Shown: positions 11,040 to 22,143, counted from the stretch's first letter. The stretch: DNA of 64,000 nt from Phycomyces blakesleeanus NRRL 1555(-) (GCF_001638985.1 NW_017265144.1:1054001-1118000); one strand, 5' to 3'. Notes: generated by a model from the letters alone, not told the origin. Numbers and translations: made by a program.

Positions 11040-13140
11040 AAAGAGAAAAATAGAAATTGTATGTGTTTGTGTGCATCTATGTGTACTTCTCCACTTGTAT
11101 ACTTGTGTGCGCTATTACTAGTACTATAACAGTACTTAGAGAGTGTTTGGACATTTGGACTTGGGCTTGGACAAGACTTGGAATTGGACTTGGACATATA
11201 AGCAAACCGTGGCTTGACCATTTCAGGGATTCTGTTAGTCTATGAGTTTCGACTTGAGATAGAGAGATAATTGTGAATATAATTTTTTTTCTTTTTTTTT
11301 TTGCTTTTTTTCGTATCTTATTTTTTGTATTTTTTTTTGTATCTTTTTTATATTTTTCTTGCTTGACTTGGTTCTTGCTGCTGTCATACTTGCACAGGAT
11401 TCAGGCTTCGGAATTTTCCACATTATTGGAGTTGATAAGGCCGAATATGACTTAAAAAGATAAAGAGAAAAATGAGTGAGAAAACGAGGAACATATTTAC
11501 ATATGAGGCAGGTTTGAAAGACCAAAAGAACATACCTTAATTGATAGGATTTGTTTTGTAAGCAAAGGAATGGATCTTGGAATATGTATCATCATCTGAA
11601 GAGATGGGCTCGGGACTGCAAAATGCTCTTCGATGACCGGGCGGAATGGGCCTTGACCACCAGCAGGAGGTATACGAAACCACCCGCAGTAAACAACCAA
11701 GCTTCCAGTAGAAACAATGTGCCAACTTGCAGCGATGGGGTCAACCACAAAAGGGTTTGACCACCGAATGGCAGAGGAGCTACCAGATCTTGGCTTACCA
11801 CACCAAGAACCCTAAATATATACAGGCATACAATGCAATGTACAATATTTTGAGGGGAGAAAAGGTACGACTAGCGTGCCGAGCAGCTTTACCTTTTGGT
11901 AAAGTCCAACGCTCACAAGCTCTCTCTGGTATTCTCTAAAGGGTTGTATTATTGCAAGCCCTGTCACAGGGCGGCCCTGGGAAGATGAAAAAATATCATA
12001 TAATTAGTACCGAGACATATTGTATATAAATAGTACTTATCTTCTGGATAAACGGACTAATGGTTGATATTATCTCTGACAAAGAAATCCAGAGACAAAA
12101 ACAACCCTTGAAAAATTGCCTTATTGCTTGCTTTGTGGTTCACATTGCTTCTGCCTTGAGCTCTGTCGTTTACTACTGGAGGCCTCTACTTGTTCCTGCT
12201 GGTGTTCTCGGTCCATAATATAAACCCAGTCATCTCAAATACCTTCTTGCAGTCCTGAGCCAATAGTCTTGAATGATGATGAGGAACTTATTCTTGTTGT
12301 AACCATATCCCAGTCGAGACACTTCATGTGCTTTTTGGCCAACCCAGCGAGATGGCGAGACTCTGGGTTAGCCTACTTGATTTTAACCTTTTGTACTTGG
12401 CGGTTTAAAAGTTTGAATGTTTGAATGCTTGAATACTTGAATGCTCGAATTCTTGGATTCTTGGATGCTTGATCTCATTTTTTTCATGTTTATGTTCAAT
12501 TTTGCTTTGATACTGGACCCAATTTTTCGTGAAATTATATATATATATATAAATGCATGGCTTTTAAGCACTTGTCTCGACCTGGATTGGATAGGTTCGT
12601 CGAAAGTAACCTTGCTTCTCCTTCACAACTGAAAGTGTACGTAAATGCCCTTCGACTCGGGTCTTAGTTTCTTGACTATACGCATTTCCAGTCGCTAACT
12701 GTAACCTGCCTTTTTTGGTGACAATTTCTAGCTCACCCTGCTTGGTCTGGTAAATAAACCAGACCATATCAATCAGAGACCTCCTCGAATGAGGGTGGCT
12801 AGGACTCTAACCACAGGTTATGCGTGATGCTTGAAACCATCGGCGAATTCCACGCTATCTCTTCAGTGACAATTTCTTGTATAGTCAGTTTATCTTGGTT
12901 CGACTGACAAAGTCACTGATACCTAATTGATCAGACCTAGAAGCATATCCTTTTACGCAGATGAATTTTGGGTTTGCCATCTCAAAGTAGCTGCGGATGT
13001 CTGGACATGCGTGTGTATGCATCATTTGAGTCCGGACACAAGGACTAGTAGCAATCATAGTGACTGATATACCGTCATATCTGTGTGGAAAAAAACTCGC
13101 CAATCTTGATAGAAATCAGATGTTCTTGGCTCTTTTTCCA
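11040..13140. other. Decayed, GC-richer sequence without an intact gene
   Basis: From about 11500 the base composition rises clearly above the flanking AT-rich DNA. Several short coding-like fragments occur: plus strand about 11551-11939 (containing ILAYHTKNPKYIQAYNAMYN), minus strand about 12767-12564 (QTKQGELEIVTKKGRLQLAT) and minus strand about 13103-12885. None connects to another or shows a named domain. They look like fragments of decayed mobile elements or old genes. Around 12410-12470 there is a GAATGCTTGAATACTTG-type short repeat. Confidence 0.4.
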
Positions 13141-13740
13141 AAACCTCTTGGGACTGTCTACCCCACAGCAATAGATTTTCTACAATCTATAGTGTAGCCA
13201 GCTCAAAGTTCAAAAGGACCTTTCCGAGCCTACCAGTGAATCTTCAGGAACTCACCAGAAAAAAGTAGGGGACTGACAATAGCCTTCCAAGGACCCCAAG
13301 AAAGAATCCGGCAAGGAAGCAAAACCCATTCGGCCAGACATGACTACATAATGAACACCGTGCCCCACAGTATTCATTCTCCCTGGCTTAAGCACAAAAC
13401 TCAAGCTACAAAGACCCAGAACCCAGGTACCGAACAGGCCAGAGACCCAGCCAACCGCAATCTCCAGAAAAATACCGGAAATCTAGCCAACCAGACCAGA
13501 CCAGCCAACAGGACCACCGTGGCCCAAAAACGGCCTAGAATCAAGGACTCTGGAAGCCCTACTCGTACAGAAACCACCACTCACAGATCTCGGCCTCAGA
13601 CCTGAGAGGAAGTCAACAAGAACCCTACGAACAAAAAGTTCAAGCCAACCCTACAGCAGTGCAAGCACCACCCTCGAATGTATACAAACGGCAAATACCA
13701 GAGGCAAACAGGATTGAAAACCAGTCTAGTACCACCATAG
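13141..13740 (+). pseudogene. Gag/ORF1-like decayed frame
   Basis: One plus-strand frame of 200 codons is interrupted by only three stops (a TAG after FLQSIV, a TGA after PFRAYQ, a TGA after SRPQT). It reads KPLGTVYPTAIDFLQSIV, SSKGPFRAYQ, then a long K/R/T/N/P-rich tail. The tail is compositionally like the basic region of retroelement gag or LINE ORF1 proteins, but no zinc knuckle or RRM could be recognised, so the family is a guess. The stops could each come from single C-to-T changes in CAG or CGA. No reverse transcriptase was found nearby. Confidence 0.3.
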
Positions 13741-14436
13741 GTTACACTCATATGTAAACCTCCACAATCTACCTTCTCTTTATACTGTCTATGCCAAGCC
13801 AAGACTCAGAACCAAGCTAACAGGCGGAGCATGGTGTCGATCCCAGAGGGAAACGATAATCCAGTCCTTTGAATCTGAAAGCAGGAGGAACCGAACGTAA
13901 AAGAGGCTACCCTTACAGCTTAACCAAGAGACCCAACGTGAATCACCACGCAGATAGTCCCAAGGAAAAGTACTGTGAAAGGTCTGGGAATTCCAGTGTC
14001 ACCATAAAGCTTACCAGAAGCTTCAGGATCGACCTTTGGTTCCGACCGCATCGGCTTGGCTCCAGGGCCAACCGACCGACAAGATGTCCGCTTGGTGAAG
14101 CGTACAGATCGCATCTTAATGTGCAGACCTTTGAACCGGTTCATGACTTGAATTACGCTGTGGCGTACTTTGCTTGTTCCTCTTTGCCTACCCAACCCTT
14201 CCCTGAGTCAGCGGCACCAACACAGAAAAGCTTACGTGTCAAAGGGGGTGACTACAGCCATTGTCATTCTTGAGTTATCTGTCTGGGGATTTCCTGGAAG
14301 CCATATTCTTGTTTCCACCACCTTTCTACTGCTGGATGCAGTACCAGGCTTTAGGAACCAAGCCAAAGCAAAATTTTGTTTCTTAACCAACATTCGTTCA
14401 CAATTAGGTCCAAAGTCAACCGATGGAACTCAAAAG
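13741..14436. other. Unassigned GC-richer sequence
   Basis: Coding-like frames exist on both strands (for example minus 14195-13920, containing RSVRFTKRTSCRSVGPGAKP, compositionally like the tail of the adjacent orphan protein). Around 14290-14345 on the minus strand there is a diverged echo of the tail of that gene (GCATCCAGCAGTAGAAAG against ACATCCAGTAGCAAGAAG). No intact gene. Confidence 0.3.
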
Positions 14437-14517
14437 CTAAGCACAACTAGGCTTTCTCTTCTTGCTACTGGATGTAGCACGAGGAGTAGGCTTCACTGGC
14501 ACCGAATCTTTGGCATT

Positions 14518-16248
14518 TTAGAAACCCTTTGCCTGGAATTCGGCGGCCGACAAACCGTTGTTTGTTGGCGCATCGAAAGACTTTGCCGATTTCTTGCCCT
14601 TGACAAGAGAACGTTTGGGTTTCCCAACGCTGGTGGAAGATTCAACCTTGGGATCCTTTGGCTGCTCCATATGAGCGCCGGAAGCCAGCGCTTTCAACTT
14701 TGCAGCCATGGAGACCTTAGTCTCGGCTTTGGTTTCCTTTGGCTGCTTCTCGCGAGAGCCAGAGGCTTTCTCGGTCGTTGTTGCAACCTCGGTGTCCTTA
14801 GCCTTCTTCTTTCCACTCTGACTGGCGGGCTTGGCTGTCTTTGAATGGCCCTTTGGTCCTAGGACCGCAGAAGCGCACTCTCCAACCTTCTCTGCCCCGT
14901 CGGCGAGCAGACCAGACACAGACGCAGGAAGCGACTCTCCGCCCTTTTTCAGTCCACCTGACTTTTTGGTACCGCGACTCTGAGGCTTCAGCGCAGTAAC
15001 AGCGATGGGCGCATCCAATCGTGTCATGTCGTGTTCCACCTTGTCGTCTACAACCTGCTGCGGGACACAGGTTGGGATCTTGTTCGCATTGCAATCCTTC
15101 TTTGCAGACTGGGAGACGTGCTGCAAATCGTCAACCGTCGGATTGCAGGTGTGGGCCACGAGCTTTTCGCCACAAATAGCGTCAGGCACCACTACCTCGA
15201 CAACATCATCATCAATCTCCATGGGATTTTCGACTTCCACGACTTCACTCCAAGCCAGGTCGTCGTCAATCTCCATCGGTGTGGGAAGTCCTGTGGAGAG
15301 AAATTCGCCAAAAAAACCATTCACTGACTGCCAAGAAGATAAAGCGAACGCCTCATCAAGACCTTCTACTGTCCCAAACTTTGGCTTTGGATCCTTCAAG
15401 CCAGCATTATTCAAACCCGATGGGGTTTGAACGGACTCTTGTTCAAAGACAAAAGTCTCCTCGACTGGCTTTGGAACCAAACCGCACTCTGGTTCAGCGA
15501 CTTCAGTCAATGAGTCGCAATGACCTTTGTTTTCAGAGTCGTTGAGCTCCTCTTCCAACATCGCGTCAAGGAATCTTGTAGGGAGTCTTGGATTTGCAAA
15601 ACCCTCTGAGAAAAATCTTTCACAGATGAATCTGAGTCGTACGCTGACCTCAGCTTCATCGCATATATCTACAAGCTCACTCGACACACCCTCGTCGAGA
15701 TCAGCATGGGTTTCCCCACAGGTACCAGCTACGCCGTCAACTGGGAACACCATTGTATCAATGCCACGCTCCAACTCATCCAAGGGAAGGAGGTGTGGAA
15801 TATATTCCCGAAGCCCTACTCCAAAGAACACGCTAGACTCTCCTACACAAACAACGTCTTCCTCCTCCGAAGAGGAATTATCGACGGACATATGACCTGG
15901 GATACCTCCGTGGCGCTCACTCAACAAGCTACCTGAGGGTTCTCCCGTTGTTCGTGAACTAGTAGACCACAAAGAGCCTACCCAGTTTGACACAAGGCCA
16001 AGGATTGTCTGACGCATCACAGTATCGTGAGCTTCGACTCGATTCTCGCCGTTTGGTCTCACGTCAAGAGATGGGGTTGCACCCACTTCCGCCATGGAGG
16101 GGCGTCTTCTTGCAGGTTTGGCCATGCAAAATGCAGAGGGCAAAGGAGAAGCTTCCAATAGCATCACAGGGATGAATAGGAGCGCTGGGGCGAGTAGGTA
16201 AGCGAGCGCGAAGGCTGCGCAGAGAGCGTTGTAAACTTTGGAATTCAT
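14518..16248 (-). CDS. Orphan single-exon protein, N-terminal hydrophobic segment, Ser/Lys-rich C-terminus
   Basis: An uninterrupted frame of 576 residues, unusual here because the confident genes of similar size have introns and lower GC. Residues about 8-31 form a hydrophobic helix (signal anchor or signal peptide). The middle is acidic, with two MEIDDD motifs and SSSEEEDVV. The last 170 residues are basic and rich in K, S, A and G (SGKKKAKDTE, KGKKSAKSF), with bipartite-type basic clusters. After the TAA at 14518-14520 the same frame stays open for 26 more codons with similar composition, ending SSSKKRKPSCA and a TAG at 14437. I recognise no family. It lies in the repeat-derived island, so it may be a young gene or part of an unknown element. 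Confidence 0.5.
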   Translation of the reverse strand: MNSKVYNALCAAFALAYLLAPALLFIPVMLLEASPLPSAFCMAKPARRRPSMAEVGATPSLDVRPNGENRVEAHDTVMRQTILGLVSNWVGSLWSTSSRTTGEPSGSLLSERHGGIPGHMSVDNSSSEEEDVVCVGESSVFFGVGLREYIPHLLPLDELERGIDTMVFPVDGVAGTCGETHADLDEGVSSELVDICDEAEVSVRLRFICERFFSEGFANPRLPTRFLDAMLEEELNDSENKGHCDSLTEVAEPECGLVPKPVEETFVFEQESVQTPSGLNNAGLKDPKPKFGTVEGLDEAFALSSWQSVNGFFGEFLSTGLPTPMEIDDDLAWSEVVEVENPMEIDDDVVEVVVPDAICGEKLVAHTCNPTVDDLQHVSQSAKKDCNANKIPTCVPQQVVDDKVEHDMTRLDAPIAVTALKPQSRGTKKSGGLKKGGESLPASVSGLLADGAEKVGECASAVLGPKGHSKTAKPASQSGKKKAKDTEVATTTEKASGSREKQPKETKAETKVSMAAKLKALASGAHMEQPKDPKVESSTSVGKPKRSLVKGKKSAKSFDAPTNNGLSAAEFQAKGF

Positions 16249-18820
16249 TGAGAGTAATGATGGATAAACAAAGTGCGAAAGAGAAAAAAGCAGGGCAGGT
16301 GGGAATAACTGAGGTATGTATATGTTTTTTTTTGTTTTCTGATGGTAGTCGCGCTGACATCACACTCTAGGCTACCAATATATCTGTCTATACGCCTTTA
16401 TCAATTTGACACACATAGGTATTGGCAGATAAGAATTGTCTCCCCCCAAACAACTACCAAGCAACCTGTATATTTTCACATGATGATTAATACAGGTACC
16501 GCACGCCCTCTGAGGATTACCACCCACACAAAAAGAACAACCAACCGGTTCATGTATATTTAACGCTTCTACACTGTGGTAAGTTCTTGTACATTTGTAT
16601 CAACACCAAGTCCAAGTACCAAGAGGTCTGTACTTTACTGTTGTAAAAGGGCTTCATTATATGTTTAATACGCTCGTCTTGAATATGTTATTTTATTCTA
16701 TTTTATTCTATTCTATTCTTTATTTTATTTTATTTTATTTATATTGTGTTGATTAAACTCCCGAAATAAAATAAAATAAAATAAAATGAAATGAAATGAA
16801 ATGAAAATTTTCTTCTGTTGGAACAAGAAGTGCACAGACCAGCTTAGAGTAACCTGAAGATTGCCATTATTGAAACTTGTACTCTGTCTTTAGAGTTGTT
16901 ACTACAACCGATCAAAACCAAGTCTTTCTTTACTTCTTTACTTCTTTACTTCTTTACTTTCCTCTATTTTCTTTTGATTTACTTTTGATTTACTTTACAA
17001 AAAAGTTGGTTTTTGTTATCTAATGACTGTTTCTTATTGGCTGTCCCTTCCGTTGTATAACAGTTACACGATTACAGGTTAATATAAATTATAACCAATA
17101 GAAAGAGAAAACATGTACCAAGGTAGTAAAAAATCATATTGACTATCGGATGCTTTCCCTCTTCCTTGTTATATTCAATCCACATATAAATATTAACAGC
17201 TCTTATGAGACCATTTTTTGTCAACAAAATGCCAGACCACTTATAAAACCCCCCAAACTGCAGTACTACAGTTTAATACTAGGCCAAGGCAATTTTTGTT
17301 GTTGTTGGATGTGCTGCTGTGTAAAGCGTATCAGCCAATCGTAACATAGTGATGTTATGGGAGATAGAGGAACTAACCTACAATGAATCCTACAGACTCT
17401 TTATTGCTAACACGTAAAAAAAAAACTTTCGATGACTTGAAGTGACGCTTTCGTAGTCGAATAAGCTGAGTCTTGCTACTTTGTAGTAAAATCCTGCTGC
17501 CAAGTTTGCACCCTCCATTATTCACCAATGAGATTTGTGGGTGAGAGGAATATAACGAGTGTGATATATTTTACCACCATTTTCACACTTCGTCTGTATC
17601 AAATCAAGTTTACATTCCGAAGGATATTGATCTGTGTAATCCAGAGACAAAGAATCCGGTGCTATTATTCTTTTAAAAAAAAATAGAAAATAATATATCT
17701 TTTATGTATATTTGTGTTTAAAAGAGAGAAAGTGAAGGGAAGTATGGACTAGATACCCAAGTAATAGTCCCATTGTATTTATGAAACAATAATTATTCTT
17801 CTTCTTCTTCTTTTAGCTTTTTCGTCTGCTCCCTGCTAATTAGTCCTATTTCTTTGATATAATGAGAGTAATATTAATGTTTTCAGCAATATGATTATAT
17901 TGAGAGCTGCTTGTATCAGACATCATATCATTAGATATTTTTATCGTGCAAATATTAGTTTATTGAATCAAAATCACTAAAAACAGCCTATTTGATCAAA
18001 AAGAACCTGTGTGTGGAAGCTAGAGATAACAGATATCTAGTATGCTCAGAGATATTACAAAGCTGTTTTGCGCATAAATGATAATGTTAGTATCTTAGAA
18101 TATATATTGCTTACAAGAACTATGCAATATTTTTCTCTTCTTCTTCTTCTTCTTCTTCTGAAAAAGAGATCCCCAGAATAGTCTCTCAATCATTCGGTTT
18201 AAATATGTTAAAGCTTTTGTACTATAAACTTGTAGCAATAAAATAATATAGCTCAAAATGTTATAAGCTAACAATATTACATTAAATGTATTTCATTAAC
18301 GAGGTTTATGTGCAAAGAATAAAGTACAAATAATCCATCCTGATAGCTGATATTTGTAGAGAACATCGAGGATCTATCTCAAATATCGCTATATAAGTGT
18401 ATAGACACCCACACACATAATATATTAGACTTTAATGGGTTTATCTTTTTATCAGTATTTAAAGGCATATAAAATACAAATTATTGTCCCTTGAGTCTCT
18501 TATATATATTTATCTTTTGAGAGGCAGCTGCTATTTAATTAACCGTATATTAATGTCTGTGTCCTAGTTGTCTAAGATTGCTGTCTTGAGATATAAATTA
18601 TGAATGCTGACTTGTTAAGTTATAATAGTAACGTATTCCGTTTGTATATCAAATTGATTATAAACAGTTCCAAGCAATATATCAAAGCAAAAGAAAAAAG
18701 GGAAGTCATTGGGACTAATTGCCCAATTTGCTTTTTTCAGATAGGTTTATTTCGTAGCAGCAAGGCTACAACTGCTAAATACTCGAATGTACTATTTGGA
18801 TAAAAATTTAACTATCAACG
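16249..18820. other. Long intergenic AT-rich region
   Basis: No gene seen. It includes the presumed promoter of the orphan gene, TTTTA and AAAAT tandem arrays (about 16690-16800), a CTTTA array (about 16925-16960) and TTC/CTT arrays at about 17800 and 18140. Short open frames have no coding character. Confidence 0.5.
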
Positions 18821-19700
18821 AAAATGATGCTTTTGATCAAATTGGCAAATTCTACACCGAAAATCAGCTATAAATCACTATTCATAAAGCTAATAGGCTC
18901 TATAACTATAAGTAACCTGGTTAGACACATCAAGATCCACCTTATCAACATTTTTTGATATCGATTGCTCAAATATTGACCAAAACATCCCACATTTTCA
19001 CTTTATAAAATCTTAATTCACTATCAATCGGGCTATTTGCACCAAAAAAGTCCATTTTCGATACCCACTTTTACTCACAGGACAACTGAAAAAAAGTCTG
19101 GAAAATTTTCTTTTTAGCCTATTAAGTAAAGCTGTGTAGAACATAAATACGAGTCCGTCAATACTTGTCTCAACAAAAACAAATGCGAACTCGTGGAGAT
19201 ATCAACTACTCTAAAAATGCCTAAATTTGTTAAGGAAGTATAAAAAAGGCAAATAATCTATTTGCACCACAGGGCTAAATAAATTACTGCGGGGGTATCT
19301 TTGTAATAAATATATAAATAACCAGAGTAACATACAGATATTAAATTGTTTTGTATAAGGCCAAGCATTAGGTCTTCTTAAGCCTTAATATTACTCTAGC
19401 TACGTAAAGAGTTCTTTATAAAAAATTAGAGATGTATGCCCTAAAGAAATATTGATATGAAACATGCCCATGTGATAAAATAACCCGAATGTTAATATTA
19501 ATAGGGTTTCTTTTAAATTGAAACGTTTTGAGTTTTTGATCAATATTTGAGTAATCAATTTCAAACAAACTTTATATAGTGGATATCCATGTGCCTTACC
19601 ATATTACTTATACACTTAAAGACCCTTTGCTTAAACGATTTGGATATATAGCTGATTTTCTGTATTTAATTTCCCATTTTGATCGAAATGATCCTTTTTA
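18821..19700. mobile_element. Foldback element with long imperfect terminal inverted repeats
   Basis: About 230-250 bp at the left end (from about 18825) and right end (to about 19700) are inverted, diverged copies. For example GAAAATCAGCTATA at 18859 pairs with TATAGCTGATTTTC near 19648-19661, and CTCAAATATTGACCAAAA near 18968 pairs with the reverse complement of TTTTGATCAATATTTGAG near 19535. The centre (about 19080-19440) is single copy and has no open frame. It is therefore a non-autonomous foldback transposon relic. The superfamily is not assignable because the exact ends and target duplication are blurred. Confidence 0.6.
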
Positions 19701-20102
19701 TTTAACTTTTTCCTTGTTTAAAAATTAGCGACCCCGGCTTTAAATACATGGTCAACCGTTAAAAAACGTACCTTGATCAATAGGTAATGTCAGACAAAAA
19801 TTAATATTATTGGCTGATTTCATTTAATTTTTTTTTTCAATCGTTTCGATATCTCAAAACCAGCCATCACCTTAGAGTTTAAACAGCACGTGATTGCTTA
19901 CATCATTCCTGCTTGCATCATTCTTGGTTGTGTCAGTCAACAGATGTTTTGCTGATATAATTGTGAGGTGTTGATTGTAATGGCCCTGCAATACATTCAG
20001 GTGTACATTTACATTGGACGATGGTATGTATATAAAAGAAAGCCTGTAATTTGTTTAATTAATCAAATCTAACGTTCATGTTCTAAATGTATATAAAAGA
20101 AA
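19701..20102. other. AT-rich spacer
   Basis: No gene seen. A TGTATATAAAAGAAA sequence occurs twice (about 20028 and 20088), the second copy immediately upstream of the first folded element, as if a duplicated leader. Confidence 0.4.
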
Positions 20103-20256
20103 CGCGTTGTATCATAGCTAAGAGGCATTAAGACCTTTAAGAGGCAATCTAGGCTAATAGACCCACGTCAAGATTCCGTGATATATTGGCAGCTCTTGTC
20201 TGTATCTCACGTCAAGATTCCGTGAAGTACAGTTGACCTTGCTATGATACGACGCG
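20103..20256. ncRNA. Folded element copy 1 (candidate structured RNA or MITE)
   Basis: The ends form a 16-bp closing stem: 20103-20118 pairs fully with 20241-20256 (one G-U). Inside are two hairpins. Hairpin A (20153-20190) has the apical part CACG-TCAAGATTC-CGTG. Hairpin B (20200-20232) has the arms CTGTATCTCACG and CGTGAAGTACAG around the same 9-nt loop TCAAGATTC. The same architecture recurs in copy 2 with compensatory changes, which supports a maintained secondary structure. Strand cannot be decided because inverted repeats fold on both. No match to a known RNA class is recognised. It may equally be a small foldback transposon. Confidence 0.45.
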
Positions 20257-20361
20257 ATAAATATTCAAGTCCATCATCTGAAGTAGGTTTTATTTTTGTA
20301 CAGGCTTTTTGAAATGCACCGCCTAATTCTAATTGTTTTATTTATTTGAGTCTGATTTCTT

Positions 20362-20394
20362 CTGTATGATACGCTTAGGTTCCGTAATGTACAG
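20362..20394. repeat. Isolated diverged copy of hairpin B
   Basis: The arms CTGTATGATACG and CGTAATGTACAG enclose the loop CTTAGGTTC (9 nt). This lies between copies 1 and 2 and resembles their hairpin B in arm length, apical ACG/CGT pair and loop length. One mismatch sits in the stem. Confidence 0.5.
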
Positions 20395-20425
20395 CTGTAA
20401 TTAGTGGGGCGGAAGGTATGGCGAG

Positions 20426-20575
20426 TATTGTGTCATAGGACAGGGGCGTCACTTCCTCTAATGGCAGTCTAGGCTAGTATGTCTACGTCAAGGTCCCGTG
20501 GTATACTAGCAGCTCTTGTCTGTATTGCACGTCAAGATTCCGTGCAATACAGTTGACCTTTCTATGGCACAATAC
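20426..20575. ncRNA. Folded element copy 2 (candidate structured RNA or MITE)
   Basis: The closing stem 20426-20439 pairs with 20562-20575 over 14 bp. Hairpin A (20473-20510) has perfect GCTAGTAT/ATACTAGC arms. Hairpin B (20520-20552) has perfect 12-bp arms around the loop TCAAGATTC. Against copy 1 the closing stem differs by at least three paired double changes (C-G to T-A, G-C to A-T, A-T to G-C). Flanking sequence downstream (AAGTARGTTTTATYTTTRTAC) is also shared with copy 1, so the two arose by tandem duplication of a unit of about 320 bp. Confidence 0.45.
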
Positions 20576-21123
20576 ACCAAATGGGCAAATGCCCTCATAT
20601 AAAGTAAGTTTTATCTTTATACAAGCTTTTTTAAATGCACAAAAGTCTACTTTTCATTTTCAGTTTTTTAGAGTCTGATGTCAATAAAAATAACTCTTTC
20701 AAGAATAAAATATTTGTTCCAATAACCACTTATCAAATGTCTTATTATTATTTTTTGAGTAATTAGAATATAGCAGCTCATATTTATTGTAAAGGGGTTA
20801 AGCCCATCAAGTACATTATAAGAATAGTTATTTCATTAATAATAATAATAATAATAAACGAGATGTAAAAGAAAAGAATATGTGACCAAGCTAGTGTAGG
20901 AAACAAGGAAATGTTCAAACAAGAATGAGTGCTGAAGAACTTGCTTCTTGTCACTCTGCATAATTACATATGTATATAACTTATGATGCTTGCAGACTCG
21001 AGGCAAAAGTGCGAAAATTATAATTTTTAAACAGACAGAGAAATTTAATAACTTTACCTGTAATTTCTTGTAAGCTTTATTTTTTACTCTGCTTTCTGCT
21101 CCCAGCATATACTTAGCATCTAA
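20576..21123. other. Intergenic AT-rich
   Basis: No gene seen. It contains an ATA/TAA microsatellite at about 20837-20857. Confidence 0.4.
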
Positions 21124-21412
21124 GAGCATCTTCAGCAGTCCACTTTATCTCCACTTTTACATTAAATTTAAAGATTTAGCTAAAGTTTGTCCTCCCAGCA
21201 GTTCGATTAAATTCACTTTAAATATAAAAGACAGTCCCTTTTCTTTATCTTCCTATTAAATTTAATAGGAAGATAAAATTTATTGATGAAAACGCTCTCA
21301 AAATTTATTTAAAGATAAATCGAACTGCTGGGAAAATTGACCTTTTCTTTAGCTAAAGTAGCGGTGTTTAACTTTAGATAAATTAAAAGTTCTCTCACTG
21401 CTGAAGATGTTC
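21124..21412. mobile_element. MITE with TAA target duplication, PIF/Harbinger-like
   Basis: The element begins GAGCATCTTCAGCAGT and ends with its inverse (ACTGCTGAAGATGTTC), 15 of 16 terminal bases matching. It is flanked by TAA at 21121-21123 and 21413-21415. Internal arms are also inverted (CCCAGCAGTTCGATT near 21197 and AATCGAACTGCTGGG near 21320), with a perfect palindrome at the centre (TTCCTATTAAATTTAATAGGAA). There is no coding capacity. A 3-bp TAA/TTA duplication with terminal inverted repeats beginning GRGCATC is typical of PIF/Harbinger-derived MITEs (family knowledge). Confidence 0.75.
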
Positions 21413-21415
21413 TAA

Positions 21416-22143
21416 AACTCTAATCCGCCTATCTTGATATAAGCCCTTGCATAAGCTGATATGATTTATGTAAATTATATATGTATCGTTCTCACCATCA
21501 TATAATTATTCTTTAAAAAAGCAATGGAGATATCTCTGCCCATGACTTACATTTAGTCGTTCTATATTTTTAAAGCAAGTCCATGAATTACTCCCGCGCA
21601 TATAATCCACGATATAACTGTGTTCCCAATTGAGGTAAACAATAGACACAAGTAAACAATTACCTTTGGAGGGAATACCTGAATCTCGCATATATTGTGG
21701 AATTAAACCTTTATAAGAATAAAATATTTAAACAAACTTAGGCGAATGGTGTTTTCTTTCTTTGCATAGTATGGTTATTTCTTCTTAAAATAGTCCCGCT
21801 GGAGACGACAGTCTACCTCGTGTACATGTATATATATATATATAGCTATCTTATCGTGTCCCCGGTGTTAAATTATTTTTCTAAAAAAAAAAAATAACTC
21901 GAAAAATCGAACACCCTGATTGACGCTTTTTACTATGCGTATATTTAACTTATAAATCTTTATACATATTGATTCTTAGCGAAACAACATGAAAAATGAG
22001 GTACTTTCTGTATAAAGAAAGAGAAAACATAATATATTTATTGAGAATTGAAAAGGATCAAAATACTTTCCATGGTAGGTATACTGTACACATATTCGAG
22101 CGAAACAAAAGAATAAAAGAAAAGAAAAGGGATGCGCTGTATT
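21416..22143. other. Intergenic AT-rich
   Basis: No supported gene. Short frames (for example 21506-21691 minus) have no family likeness. The 3' end of the thioesterase gene follows. Confidence 0.4.

Noticed and set aside
10789..11221. Long Cys/Tyr/Val frames such as CMYVCMYVCM
   Set aside because: Translation of the TATG microsatellite and flanking TG repeats.
20103..20575. Interpretation as a CRISPR-like repeat array
   Set aside because: The hairpins are few, irregularly spaced, and show no equal-length spacers; the organism is a eukaryote.
20103..20575. Interpretation as the guide RNA of the Fanzor-like remnant
   Set aside because: It lies 11 kb away beyond several other elements; no end sequences of a shared transposon link the two.
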